From JBBQUN01 sp963717115 (GTDB lineage Bacteria > Actinomycetota > Acidimicrobiia > Acidimicrobiales > SZUA-35): a stretch of DNA of 64,000 nt. Each line of letters starts with the position of its first letter. The stretch's first letter is position 1. A program made the position numbers and the translations under genes. Shown one piece after another: positions 46,064 to 55,431 of this stretch. The notes under the pieces are model-generated. The model ran no database searches. It had not been told where the DNA came from and saw only the letters and a list, made by a program, of their open reading frames with translations. The DNA lies in contig CAVQVO010000009.1 of assembly GCA_963717115.1 (NCBI GenBank), forward strand, positions 1-64,000. The letters run 5' to 3'.

Positions 46064-47194
46064 TCACCGGGTGACGATCTCGGACCAACGTTGCGTCCAG
46101 TCGGCCCGGTTGGCCTCGATCTCGGCCGGGTCGAGGGTGAGGGGAGCGTCGATCTCGACGGCGTTGTCGACGAAGACCTCCGGGAGTACGACGTCGTCTC
46201 GCACCGGGCGCACGAACATGTTGAGCGCCACGTCGGCCTGGAACTCCGGACCGAGGAGGAAGTCGATCAGCCGGGCCGCCGCCTCGGGATGCTCGCTCCC
46301 GGCGAGCACGCCGGCGAACTCGATCTGGCGGAAACACGAATCGGTGAGGACCCCGGTGGGGGCCACGTCGATCGGCTCGGCGCTGAAGAGCACCTCGGCC
46401 ACCGGGCTCGTCGCGTAGGAGGTCACGATCGACTTGTCGCCACCACCGGCGATGAACTCGCCGCTGTAGGCCTCGGTCCAACCCGAGGTGATGGTGGCGC
46501 CGCCGTCGACCAGCCGGCGCCAGTAGTCCTCCCAGCCGTCCTCGCCGTAGCGGGCGATCGTGGCGAGGAGGAAGGCGAAGCCCGGTGACGACGACTCGGG
46601 ATTCTGCGTGACGAAGTCGGCAGCGTTCGCCGGTTCGGCCAGGTCGTCGAGCGAGGTCGGGACCTCCCCCGGGAGCTCGTCGGTCCAGTAGTTCACGCAG
46701 ACATCGCCGACGTCGATCGGCACGACCCGGTGGGCCGGATCGAGCTCGAACTCGTCGGGGACCCGATCGAGGCCCGGCGAGGAGTACGCCGTGAACAGGT
46801 CGGCATCCAGGCCCCGCTGGAGGAAGGTCGAGTCGATCCCGAACAGCACGTCGCCCTCGGGATCACCGGCGGTGAGCACCGCCCGGGCGACGACCTCGCC
46901 CGCGTCACCGGCCGAGAGCACCTCGACGGTGATCCCGGACTGGGCGGTGAACTCGTCGAACAGGCCCTCGCTGACGAGGAACGAATCGTGGGTGATCAGC
47001 CGGACGGTGGTGCCGTCGACGTCGGCTCGTGCGACCTCGGCCGGGTCGAGTACGTCGTAGTCGGCGGCGCCGCCGTCGGTGCTGCCGCCGGCGTCGATCG
47101 GGTCATCGGATCCGCAGGCGGCGAGACCGCCGGCGACGGCCAGGGCCACGGCGGCGCAACGGACGAAACCGGAACGCTGGAACGGGACGGACAT
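46064..47194 (-). CDS. thiB: thiamine ABC transporter substrate-binding lipoprotein
   Basis: 376 aa. The signal peptide ends in a lipobox, AVAGGLAACGSDD, so Cys is lipidated and the protein is anchored outside the membrane. The mature part has the ThiB/Fbp pattern: TVRLITHDSFLVSEGLFDEF near the N-terminus, GDPEGDVLFGIDSTFLQRG, VPIDVGDVCVNYWTDEL and GDKSIVTSYATSPVAEV. The ATG at 47194 follows the riboswitch directly, so translation is likely controlled by TPP. Confidence 0.92.
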   Translation of the reverse strand: MSVPFQRSGFVRCAAVALAVAGGLAACGSDDPIDAGGSTDGGAADYDVLDPAEVARADVDGTTVRLITHDSFLVSEGLFDEFTAQSGITVEVLSAGDAGEVVARAVLTAGDPEGDVLFGIDSTFLQRGLDADLFTAYSSPGLDRVPDEFELDPAHRVVPIDVGDVCVNYWTDELPGEVPTSLDDLAEPANAADFVTQNPESSSPGFAFLLATIARYGEDGWEDYWRRLVDGGATITSGWTEAYSGEFIAGGGDKSIVTSYATSPVAEVLFSAEPIDVAPTGVLTDSCFRQIEFAGVLAGSEHPEAAARLIDFLLGPEFQADVALNMFVRPVRDDVVLPEVFVDNAVEIDAPLTLDPAEIEANRADWTQRWSEIVTR

Positions 47195-47200
47195 GTGAGG

Positions 47201-47301
47201 CTCCCTTCGCTGGAATTATCCAGAGCAGGTTCACGGGTCGACAGCGCCGGCGTGATGCCTCGACTGCCCTCTCAGCCCGACTGACTCGAGCTCCCCGGTG
47301 T
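47201..47301 (-). promoter_or_regulatory. TPP riboswitch (THI box)
   Basis: On the minus strand just upstream of thiB. It shows the conserved thi-box parts in order: GGGGAGCTC, GGGCTGAGAGGG, a variable stem (GAGGCATCACGCCGGC), then GAACCTGCTCTGGATAA and CCAGCGAAGGGA. The last element ends about seven bases before the start codon, fitting control of translation start by ligand, as in many actinobacterial THI boxes. It implies repression of the transporter when thiamine pyrophosphate is plentiful. Confidence 0.95.
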
Positions 47302-47329
47302 TTGGATGTGGCCCCCTAGGCTAGCGCCC

Positions 47330-47797
47330 ATGACGCCCGCTGTGGTCGTGCTCCGGCAACGGAAGGTGCCGCACCGGATCGTGTCCTACGACCACGATCC
47401 GGCCCGTTCGTCCTACGGCACCGAGGCGGCCGAGGCGCTGGGCCTCGACCCGGCCGTGGTCTTCAAGACCCTGATGGCCGACGTCGACGGCACCCTGGTG
47501 GTGGCGGTCGTGCCGGTGACGGGTTCGCTCGATCTCAAGGCGCTGGCCCGGGCGGCGGGCGGCAAGAAGGCCTCGATGGCCGACCCCGCCGCCGCCGAGC
47601 GATCGTCGGGATTCGTGCTCGGGGGCATCAGCCCCCTGGGTCAGCGCAAACGCCTCGCCACCTTCGTCGACGACTCGGCCATGACCCTCGGCGAGATCTA
47701 CGTGAGCGCCGGCCGGCGAGGCGTCGAGATCGCACTGGCCCCGGACGACCTGGTCGACGCACTCGGGGCCACGGTCGCCCCGCTCGCCGCCTCCTGA
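47330..47797 (+). CDS. ybaK: Cys-tRNA(Pro)/Cys-tRNA(Cys) deacylase YbaK/EbsC
   Basis: Hydrolyses mischarged aminoacyl-tRNA. 155 aa. Motifs are IVSYDHDPARSSYGTEAAEAL, VFKTLMADVDG, VVPVTGSLDLKALARAAGGKK (catalytic Lys region) and GFVLGGISPLGQRKRLATFVD. ATG at 47330. Convergent with cysS twelve bases away; functionally linked because YbaK clears Cys-tRNA. Confidence 0.92.
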   Translation: MTPAVVVLRQRKVPHRIVSYDHDPARSSYGTEAAEALGLDPAVVFKTLMADVDGTLVVAVVPVTGSLDLKALARAAGGKKASMADPAAAERSSGFVLGGISPLGQRKRLATFVDDSAMTLGEIYVSAGRRGVEIALAPDDLVDALGATVAPLAAS

Positions 47798-47809
47798 GGA
47801 CCGACGGCG

Positions 47810-49165
47810 TCAGGCCGGACGGACGACGGGGCCGTCGGCGGAGTCCTCGATGATCCAGCCCTGGGCGGCGAGCTGGTCGCGGATCTCGTCGGACCGGGCG
47901 AAGTCCTTGGCCGCTCGGGCCGCCTGGCGTTCCTCGGCCAGGGCCAGCACCTCGGCCGGGGCCTCGGCGGCGCCGCGGGCGATCTCGAGCCCGAGCGTTT
48001 CGGCGATGAGCCGCACGGCCGCCGCGGCGGCAGCGGCGGCGGTCCGATCGCCGGCGTCGAGGGCGCTGTTGGCCTCCCGAACCAGTCGGAACAGTTGATC
48101 GACGGCTCCGGGCGTGTCGAGGTCTTCGTCCATCACGGTGGTGAACCGGTCGATGACCGCCGGCTCGGGCTCGGCTTCGAGGTCGGCGGTTCGCCGACCG
48201 AACGCGTCGAGACGCTCGAGAGCCGCCCCGGCATTCGTCATCGTGGTGTCGGTGATCTCGATCGGTGACCGGTAGTGCGACTGCAGGACCAGGAGCCGGT
48301 AGGCCCGCGGGTCGTAGCGATCGGTGAGATCGAGGAGGTTGTCGACGTTGCCCAACGACTTCGACATCTTCTCGCCGCCGAGTTCGACGAACCCGTTGTG
48401 CATCCAATGGTTGGCGAACCGTCGCCCCAGGGCCACCGCCTGGGCCCGCTCGTTCTCGTGGTGCGGGAACGCCAGGTCGAGACCGCCGGTGTGCAGGTCG
48501 AAGCCCTCACCCAGCAGGTCGAGGCTCATCACCACGCACTCGGTGTGCCAGCCGGGTCGGCCGTCGCCCCACGGCGACGGCCACGACGGCTCGGTGGGCT
48601 TCGCGAACTTCCACAGGGCGAAGTCGGCGGGATGACGCTTCTCGGTGCCGACGACGGCACGTTCGCCGGCCCCCTCGACGAGGTCGTCGATGCTCTGATG
48701 CGCCAGGAGCCCGTAGTCGGCGACCCGGTCGACCGACAGGTACACGCCGTCGGAGGTGACATAGGCGGCGTCACGGGCGATGAGGTCGCCGATCAGATCG
48801 ACCATCTGGTCGACGTAGTCGGTGGCGTGCGGGGTGTGATCGGGGCGCTCGACGTTGATCCGGTCCATCCCTTTCCACCAGATCGCCTCGCACTTGGTGG
48901 TGATGTCCTGCCAGGGCCTGCCCTCTTCGTCGGCCCGCTTGATGATGTTGTCGTCGATGTCGGTGATGTTCGAGACGAACGTGACGTCGAGACCGCGGAA
49001 TCGCAGATAGCGGCGCAGGATGTCGTAGGCCAGGGCCATCCGGCCGTGGCCCAGATGGGGCGGGGCGTAGACCGTCGGTCCGCAGACGTAGATCGAAACC
49101 TTGCCGGGATCGCGCAGTTCGAGCGGGATCACCTCGCGCCGGGCCGAGTCGAAGAGCCTGATCAT
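47810..49165 (-). CDS. cysS: cysteinyl-tRNA synthetase
   Basis: Class I synthetase charging tRNA-Cys, 451 aa. The zinc Cys and HIGH region are YVCGPTVYAPPHLGHGR. Other zinc ligands are in WHTECVVMS and FPHHENERAQ. The KMSKS loop is GEKMSKSLGN. The C-terminal tRNA-binding helix includes KDFARSDEIRDQL. The KMSKSLGN motif and length indicate CysS and not the mycothiol ligase MshC. ATG at 49165 (MIRLFDS) is preferred to one three codons earlier. Confidence 0.95.
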   Translation of the reverse strand: MIRLFDSARREVIPLELRDPGKVSIYVCGPTVYAPPHLGHGRMALAYDILRRYLRFRGLDVTFVSNITDIDDNIIKRADEEGRPWQDITTKCEAIWWKGMDRINVERPDHTPHATDYVDQMVDLIGDLIARDAAYVTSDGVYLSVDRVADYGLLAHQSIDDLVEGAGERAVVGTEKRHPADFALWKFAKPTEPSWPSPWGDGRPGWHTECVVMSLDLLGEGFDLHTGGLDLAFPHHENERAQAVALGRRFANHWMHNGFVELGGEKMSKSLGNVDNLLDLTDRYDPRAYRLLVLQSHYRSPIEITDTTMTNAGAALERLDAFGRRTADLEAEPEPAVIDRFTTVMDEDLDTPGAVDQLFRLVREANSALDAGDRTAAAAAAAAVRLIAETLGLEIARGAAEAPAEVLALAEERQAARAAKDFARSDEIRDQLAAQGWIIEDSADGPVVRPA

Positions 49166-49274
49166 CGGGCCCACGGTACTGGGGCGACGAGGTTCCTCCA
49201 GGCGAATTCCCTCCGGCGGACCCCGCCCGAAACGCCGGGCTCGGGCTCCGAGGGCGCCGGTAGCCTTGGGCCGG

Positions 49275-52200
49275 ATGACTGCCGAGACCCCGCTCCCCGA
49301 ACTCCCGACCGCCTACGCGCCCGCCGAGACCGAGCCCGAGGTCCTGGCCAGGTGGGATGCCGCCGGCGTCTTCCACGTCGAGGAGCCCGCCGATCCCGAC
49401 GAGCCGACCTACTCGATCGTCATCCCCCCGCCCAACGTCACCGCCGCCCTGCACCTCGGCCACGCCCTCAACAACACGCTCCAGGACGTGCTCATCCGTT
49501 ACCACCGCATGCTCGGGATGCCGACGCTGTGGATGCCGGGCACCGATCACGCCGGGATCGCCACCCAGACCGTGGTCGAGAAGCGCCTTCTCGGCGAGGG
49601 CATCCGCCGCCTCGACATGGGCCGCGAGGCGTTCGTCGCCAAGACCCAGTCGTGGAAGGACGAGTACGAGGAGGTCATCCTCGGACAGCTCCGGGAGATG
49701 GGCGCCTCGTGCGACTTCGACCGCACCCGGTTCACGATGGACGACATCTGCGCCACCGCCGTCCGCCACGCCTTCTTCGTGCTCTTCGCCGACGGCCTCG
49801 TCTACCGGGGCAAGCGACTGGTCAACTGGGATCCGGTCACCCGCACCGCCCTGTCCGACGACGAGGTCGAGATGGAGGAGGTGGCAGGCCACATGTGGTA
49901 CCTCCGCTATCCCCTCACCGACGGTTCGGGCCACGTCACGGTGGCCACCACCCGGCCCGAGACCATGTTCGGCGACACCGCCGTCGCCCTCAACCCGGCC
50001 GATCCCCGGGCCGAGGCGCTCCGGGGCAAGACCGTCACCCTGCCGATCGTCGGTCGGGTCATCCCGATCGTCGAGGACGACTACGTCGTCATGGCCGACC
50101 CCGACGGCGACACCAAGGCCCAGTTCGCGACCGGCTTCTTGAAGGTCACCCCGGCCCACGACCCCAACGACTACGAGATCGGGCGACGCCACGACCTGCC
50201 GGTCGTCAACGTGATGGGTCCCGACGCATCGATCTCCGAACAGCACGGCTGGGACGACATCGATCGGTGGGGTCGGCGCGACGAGGTGGCCCCCTTTCTC
50301 GGCGCGAGCCGGGAAGACGCCCGGACCGCGGTGGTGGAGTGGTTCCGGGCCAACGACCTCCTCGACGACATCCGCGACTACGCCCATTCGGTCGGTCACT
50401 CCTATCGCAGTCACGTCCCGATCGAGCCGTGGCTCTCCGACCAGTGGTACGTGGCGGTCACCGACGACCGGCTGCGGGGCAGTGCCCTGCGGGCGCAGGT
50501 CCCCGACCAGATCGGCGACCTGCCCGATGGGGTCTCACCCCGGTCGGACACCACCGGCGACGGCGAACTCCGCTTCTACCCGGAGCGTTACGCCAGGACC
50601 TACCACGCCTGGCACGACAACATCCGCGACTGGTGCGTCTCCCGGCAGCTGTGGTGGGGCCACCAGATCCCGGTGTGGAATCGCCTGACGGCGACACCCG
50701 ACCTGCATCCGTCGGTCGCCGCCGCGCTCGCCGGCGCCGGTCTCGACCAGGCCGTGCCGGTCGGTGGCCGCTGGGCCGAGGCCGGTTGTGCCCACCTCGC
50801 CCGTCGGATCACCGACGACGAGGTCGAAGAGAGCGTCTGCGTCCCGCCCGAGGCCACGCTGCGCCGTTCGGATCGGGCCAACGTCGAGCACGACGAGGCC
50901 GGGCTCATCGCCGCGCTCGAAGCCGAGGGATACGTTCGGGATCCCGACGTACTCGACACCTGGTTCTCGTCGGCGTTGTGGCCGATGTCCACCATGGGCT
51001 GGCCCTGGCCCGAGGACTTCCCCGAGACCGAAGGCCTCCTCGACGCCTTCAACCCCACCTCGGTCCTCACCACGGCCCGCGAGATCATCACGCTCTGGGT
51101 CAGCCGGATGGTCATGTTCAACCGCTACTTCCTGAACGGGCAGCTGCCGTTCCGCGACGTGTTCATCCACGCCATGATCCAGGACGGTCACGGCCAGAAG
51201 ATGTCGAAGACGCTCGGCAACGGTGTCGATCCGCGCGACATCATCCACAGCCACGGAGCCGACGCCATGCGGTTCACGCTCGTGCAGATGACCACCGACA
51301 CCCAGGACGTCCGCATGCCGGTCGACATGGTCTGCCCCCACTCGGGCCAGGCCTTCACCCCGACCTTCGTCACCACCCCGGCCGGGCACACCGTCGCCGC
51401 GGCGATCCAGACCTCACCGTCGGATCCCGCCAAGACGATGGTGTCGGCCTTCGGGGCGGCCACCGGCGTCGCCGAACCGGGTCCCGACCAGCCACTCGCC
51501 CGCAACACCTCGGCCAAGTTCGACGTCGGGCGCAACTTCGCCAACAAGATCTGGAACGCCACCCGGTTCGCCCTGCGCCGCCTCGACGACACCACTCCCC
51601 CGCCCGAGCCGGTCGCCCCGGAGTCGCTCCGCCTGGCCGACCGTTGGATCCTGGCCCGACTGGGCGAGACCCTCGCCTCGGCCGAGGGCCACCTCGCCGG
51701 CTACCAGTTCAACTGGTTCGCCGACTCGCTCTACGACTTCGTCTGGCGCGACGTCTGCGATCGCTATCTCGAAGCGGTCAAGCCGACCATCGACGACGAC
51801 CCCGCCCAGCAGGTCGTGCTCGGCGCCGTGCTCGACGCCGTGCTGCGGGTGATGCACCCGGTCATGCCGTTCGTCACCGAGGCGCTCTGGCCGCACGTGT
51901 CGGGGGCCCGTTCCGGCTCGATCGCGGGCGTCGAACTCCCGGCCGCTTCCCTCCTGGCCGGGGCCGCCTGGCCGGTGCTCGACCCGAGCGTCATCGACGC
52001 CGGGGTGCTGGCCGATTTCGAGCGGGCCGACCTGCTCGTCTCCCAGATCCGCTCGCTGCGGGCGGCGCAGGGCGTCAAGCCCAGGCAGCGCATCTCCCTC
52101 CATGCGCCCCAGCCGGTGCTCGATCTCGTCGCCCGCGCCGAGGGCTACGTCGAGGCACTGGCCGGGGTCGGCGCGGTCACCCCGCTCGAGGAGCGGGCGC

Positions 52201-52472
52201 CGGTCGCCAGCCCCATCGCCTTCGAGGGCGAGCAGGTGCTGCTGTCGGGCCTGACCGACGAGATCGATCTCGACGCCGAACGGGCCCGCCTGACCAAGAC
52301 CATCGACGCCAAGTCGACCCAGATCAAGGGCTTCGAGGGCAAGCTCGGCAACGCCGGCTACGTCGACAACGCCAAGCCCGAACTCGTCGCCGAGACCCGG
52401 GATCGCCTGGCCGCGGCCCAAGCCGACCTGGCGGCGGCGCAGTCGGCCCTCGCCGCCCTGCCGGCCCGGTGA
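49275..52472 (+). CDS. valS: valyl-tRNA synthetase with an extra insertion
   Basis: Class I synthetase charging tRNA-Val. 1,065 aa, longer than the usual ~880. HIGH motif in ALHLGHALNN, KMSKS in GQKMSKTLGN, editing-domain features such as TTRPETMFGDTAVALNP, and the WFSSALWP region. About 65 extra residues follow the KMSKS region (from VDMVCPHSGQAF to NTSAKFDVG) before the normal NFANKIWNATRF. The C-terminal coiled coil (AERARLTKTIDAKSTQIKG) is typical of ValS. Start at ATG 49275. The serB start overlaps its stop. Confidence 0.95.
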   Translation: MTAETPLPELPTAYAPAETEPEVLARWDAAGVFHVEEPADPDEPTYSIVIPPPNVTAALHLGHALNNTLQDVLIRYHRMLGMPTLWMPGTDHAGIATQTVVEKRLLGEGIRRLDMGREAFVAKTQSWKDEYEEVILGQLREMGASCDFDRTRFTMDDICATAVRHAFFVLFADGLVYRGKRLVNWDPVTRTALSDDEVEMEEVAGHMWYLRYPLTDGSGHVTVATTRPETMFGDTAVALNPADPRAEALRGKTVTLPIVGRVIPIVEDDYVVMADPDGDTKAQFATGFLKVTPAHDPNDYEIGRRHDLPVVNVMGPDASISEQHGWDDIDRWGRRDEVAPFLGASREDARTAVVEWFRANDLLDDIRDYAHSVGHSYRSHVPIEPWLSDQWYVAVTDDRLRGSALRAQVPDQIGDLPDGVSPRSDTTGDGELRFYPERYARTYHAWHDNIRDWCVSRQLWWGHQIPVWNRLTATPDLHPSVAAALAGAGLDQAVPVGGRWAEAGCAHLARRITDDEVEESVCVPPEATLRRSDRANVEHDEAGLIAALEAEGYVRDPDVLDTWFSSALWPMSTMGWPWPEDFPETEGLLDAFNPTSVLTTAREIITLWVSRMVMFNRYFLNGQLPFRDVFIHAMIQDGHGQKMSKTLGNGVDPRDIIHSHGADAMRFTLVQMTTDTQDVRMPVDMVCPHSGQAFTPTFVTTPAGHTVAAAIQTSPSDPAKTMVSAFGAATGVAEPGPDQPLARNTSAKFDVGRNFANKIWNATRFALRRLDDTTPPPEPVAPESLRLADRWILARLGETLASAEGHLAGYQFNWFADSLYDFVWRDVCDRYLEAVKPTIDDDPAQQVVLGAVLDAVLRVMHPVMPFVTEALWPHVSGARSGSIAGVELPAASLLAGAAWPVLDPSVIDAGVLADFERADLLVSQIRSLRAAQGVKPRQRISLHAPQPVLDLVARAEGYVEALAGVGAVTPLEERAPVASPIAFEGEQVLLSGLTDEIDLDAERARLTKTIDAKSTQIKGFEGKLGNAGYVDNAKPELVAETRDRLAAAQADLAAAQSALAALPAR

Positions 52473-53743
52473 GTCGGATGTCCGGAAGCCCGTCCCCCAC
52501 CACGCCGGCGCCTGCGACCGAACTCGGACTCGACGGTCAGAGCATCCTGGTGCGCATCTCGGGCCCCGATCGACCGGGCATCACGGCGGGTCTCATGGAC
52601 GTCCTGGCCGTCGCCGACGCCGAACTGCAGGACGTCGAGCAGATCCTGATCCGGGGCCAGCTCGCCCTCAGCCTCGTGGTCACCATCCCGGCCGGCAAGG
52701 ATCTGCTCAAGGAGCTGCTGCTCTTCGGTTGGGAACACCGGGTCGAGGTCGGCTTCGACGTCGTGACCGAGAGCTCGCACCGCCCGGCCCGCGGGCTCAT
52801 CGTCACCCTGATCGCCCCGCTGGTCCATCCCGCCGAGTTCGGCGCCGTGGCCTCGGTCATCTCCGCCAACGGCGGCAACATCGACCGGATCGTCCGTCTG
52901 GCCAAGTACCCGGTGATGGCCTACGAGCTCGTCGTCTCGGCGGCGGTGGCCAACGACGAGACCGCCGGAACCGACCGGCACGACCAGGCCATCGAAGCCA
53001 TCCGCGACGGCCTGCTCACCGTGGCCAAGGACCTCGTGTGCGATCTCGCCGTCCATCGCGAAGGCCTGGGCCGCCGGGCCGCCCGGCTCGTCGTCCTCGA
53101 TGTCGACTCCACCCTGATCTCCGACGAGGTCATCGAACTCATCGCCGACGAAGTGGGGTGTCGCGACGACGTCGCGGCGATCACCGAACGGGCGATGCTG
53201 GGCGAGATCGACTTCGCCGAGTCGCTCCACGAACGAGTGGCGCTGCTGGCCGGCCTCGAGGCGTCTCGTCTCGACGCCGTGCGGGGTCGGATCCGGCTCA
53301 CCCCGGGGGCCCGGACGTTCATCCGCACCCTGAAGCGGCTCGGCTACCGGACCGCCATCGTCTCGGGAGGCTTCACCGTCGTGACCGATGTCCTGGCGGC
53401 CGAGCTGGGCATCGACCACAGTCACGCCAACGTGCTCGAGATCGTCGACGGTCGACTCACCGGCCGGGTGCTCGGCGACGTGGTCGACCGGGCGGCCAAG
53501 GCCGACTTCGTCCGCGAGCTGGCGGCGGCCGAGGGCATCCCGCTCGATCAGGTGGTGGCGGTCGGCGACGGCGCCAACGATCTCGACATGCTCAGTGCCG
53601 CCGGGCTCGGCATCGCCTTCAACGCCAAGCCGATCGTCGCCGACTCCGCCGACACCTCGGTCAACGTCCCCTTCCTCGACGCCATCCTGTTCGTGCTCGG
53701 GATCAGCCGGGAAGAGATCGAGGCGGCCGACACCGTCGGATGA
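52469..53743 (+). CDS. serB: phosphoserine phosphatase SerB with N-terminal ACT domains
   Basis: Last step of serine synthesis. 424 aa. The N-terminal half has ACT-type regulatory folds (ILVRISGPDRPGITAGLMD and GLIVTLIAPLVHPAEFGAV), like mycobacterial SerB2. The HAD half has VVLDVDSTLISDEVIE (nucleophile), TAIVSGGFTVVTD and AVGDGANDLDML. GTG 52469 overlaps the valS stop (GTGA); the ATG at 52478 is an alternative. Convergent with the MBL gene. Confidence 0.95.
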   Translation: MSRMSGSPSPTTPAPATELGLDGQSILVRISGPDRPGITAGLMDVLAVADAELQDVEQILIRGQLALSLVVTIPAGKDLLKELLLFGWEHRVEVGFDVVTESSHRPARGLIVTLIAPLVHPAEFGAVASVISANGGNIDRIVRLAKYPVMAYELVVSAAVANDETAGTDRHDQAIEAIRDGLLTVAKDLVCDLAVHREGLGRRAARLVVLDVDSTLISDEVIELIADEVGCRDDVAAITERAMLGEIDFAESLHERVALLAGLEASRLDAVRGRIRLTPGARTFIRTLKRLGYRTAIVSGGFTVVTDVLAAELGIDHSHANVLEIVDGRLTGRVLGDVVDRAAKADFVRELAAAEGIPLDQVVAVGDGANDLDMLSAAGLGIAFNAKPIVADSADTSVNVPFLDAILFVLGISREEIEAADTVG

Positions 53744-53788
53744 CCCGCCCGATCGGTCGCCCCGGGTCAGGGGTCCCAGGGTCCGGGT

Positions 53789-54781
53789 TCAGGCGAGCTG
53801 CCAGGTCGCGATCAGGGACGGGTCGCCGTCGACAGGCGTCGCACGACCCTCCTTGTGGAGCGCGAGCAGGTGGGAATACACCGAGTTCGCGGCGGCTCGC
53901 CACAGTTGTTTGGTGGTGTCGGCGTACATCGAGGGGACCAGGTCCTTGATGGTCGAGGGGCCCTCGGTCAGGGCGGCAACGATCTGGTTCTCGCGCCCCC
54001 GGCGGTGGTCGATGAACGACTGCACGTAGACCTGAGGCTCCTCGATGGCGGGACCGTGGGTGGGCCAGTAGCGGACATCGGGCCGGTCGAGCAGCTTGTG
54101 GAGGCTGGCCAGGTAGTCGAACAGGTCGCCATCGGGTGGTGAGATGACCGAGGTCGCCCATCCCATCACGTGGTCCCCGGTGAACAGCACCCGCTCGTCG
54201 ACCAGTCCGAAACACACGTGGTTCGACGTGTGACCCGGCGTGTGCACGACCTCGATGGTCCAGCTGCCGTCGTCGGCGGTGATCCGATCCCCGTCGGCGA
54301 CGGCCACGTCGGGGACGAAGTCGGTGTCGGGACCCTCCCGCTTGAGTTCCTCGGGCATGTCGGCCCACTGCTTCTCGATGGTCTCCTTCTCCTCGGCGGT
54401 GAAGTACTCGTCGAACGTGATGGCCTCGAGTGGGTCGTGGTCGGGAACCGGACCGTGGGGACCGAACCCGTGGGTGACGGCACCGGTGCGGGCCTGGAGC
54501 TTGGCCACCCCGGCGGTGTGGTCGGTGTGGGTGTGGGTCACGAGGATCTTGGTGATGCGTTCGTCGGGACCGAGCGCCGCCATCACCGCATCGAGGTGTT
54601 CGTCGAGGGTGGGGCCCGGATCGATGACCGCGACCTCGCCCCGACCGACGAGGTACACCCCCGTGCCCTTGAAGGTGAACGGGTTGGGGTTCGGAGCGAC
54701 GACTCGTCGGATCAGCGGCGACAACTCGCTGACGGCGCCGTAGTCGGGCTCGAAGTCTCGGTTGAAGGCAGGTCCGGCCAT
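53789..54781 (-). CDS. metallo-beta-lactamase fold hydrolase (LACTB2-like)
   Basis: 330 aa. The metal-binding signature is VTHTHTDHTAG, followed by HTPGHTSNHVCF, LFTGDHVMGW and WPTHGPAIEEP. A C-terminal winged-helix-like region follows (IVAALTEGPSTIKDLVPSMY). This layout is that of LACTB2-type hydrolases and endoribonucleases. ATG 54781. Substrate not shown by the sequence. Confidence 0.88.
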   Translation of the reverse strand: MAGPAFNRDFEPDYGAVSELSPLIRRVVAPNPNPFTFKGTGVYLVGRGEVAVIDPGPTLDEHLDAVMAALGPDERITKILVTHTHTDHTAGVAKLQARTGAVTHGFGPHGPVPDHDPLEAITFDEYFTAEEKETIEKQWADMPEELKREGPDTDFVPDVAVADGDRITADDGSWTIEVVHTPGHTSNHVCFGLVDERVLFTGDHVMGWATSVISPPDGDLFDYLASLHKLLDRPDVRYWPTHGPAIEEPQVYVQSFIDHRRGRENQIVAALTEGPSTIKDLVPSMYADTTKQLWRAAANSVYSHLLALHKEGRATPVDGDPSLIATWQLA

Positions 54782-54844
54782 CGCCGGACCCTAGCCCGCC
54801 CCACCCACCCACTCCGAACTGCGGAGCCCCCGTCCGTTCCCGAA

Positions 54845-54922
54845 CAACCGAGGAGCCTCCGTACGGAGCGACGCACGCCCGCTCCTCGGTTCGCTGGGGT
54901 GCGACGGTGGCTCCTCGGTTCG
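54845..54922. repeat. inverted and direct repeats of CTCCTCGGTT
   Basis: AACCGAGGAGC (54845-54855) is matched in inverted form by GCTCCTCGGTT (54881-54891), and GCTCCTCGGTTCG recurs at about 54910. The stem could act as a terminator for the thioesterase transcript. The rest of the 180-base gap is G-rich with no gene. Confidence 0.6.
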
Positions 54923-54969
54923 GGTGGGGGCGGTACCGGCGGGGCGGTACGGGCGGGGCGGGGCGGGGG

Positions 54970-55431
54970 TCAGGTGGGAGGGCGGAGGGACTCGAGCGCC
55001 TGCATGATCCAGGCCGGTGGGCGAACCGGTCGGCCGGCGGTGTCGGTGATGGCGGCGGTCACCGTGGCCTCGATCATCACCTCGTCGCCCCGCAGGATGC
55101 GCTGGCGCCAGGTCGAGGTGGCCCGACTGGTGCGCTCGAGGCTGGTCTCGACCACGAGCACGTCACCCATCTCGGCGGCTCGCCGATACCGGACCCCGAG
55201 CTCGACCACCACGAACTGGAAGCCGGCGGCGGCGACCGTCCGCAGCGGCAGGCCGATGGCGTCGAGCGCCTCGGCCCGGGCCACCTCGAGGTACCCCACG
55301 TACGCCGCATGGTTCACGTGGGCGTAGGGATCGAGCTCGGCCCAGCGAACGGCGATCGTGGCCCGATGGGGGGCGGTGAAGTCGGCCACGATGCGCGCCC
55401 CCGCGCCGTCGGTGGCCGGGCGATCAGGCAC
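54970..55431 (-). CDS. hotdog-fold acyl-CoA thioesterase (4HBT type)
   Basis: 153 aa from GTG 55431. The 4-hydroxybenzoyl-CoA thioesterase signature is WAELDPYAHVNHAAYVGYLE, with the catalytic Asp in DPY. The remaining hotdog strands are FQFVVVELGVRYRRAAEMGD and TSTWRQRILRGDEVMIEA. The start overlaps the selD stop by eight bases; another GTG at 55389 is possible. Co-transcribed with selD, with no obvious functional link. Confidence 0.85.
   Translation of the reverse strand: MPDRPATDGAGARIVADFTAPHRATIAVRWAELDPYAHVNHAAYVGYLEVARAEALDAIGLPLRTVAAAGFQFVVVELGVRYRRAAEMGDVLVVETSLERTSRATSTWRQRILRGDEVMIEATVTAAITDTAGRPVRPPAWIMQALESLRPPT

Noticed and set aside
48275..52468. Long plus-strand extension upstream of serB, open for over 1,300 codons
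   Set aside because: The stretch overlaps cysS antisense and valS out of frame, with shadow composition; only the part from 52469 matches a real protein.
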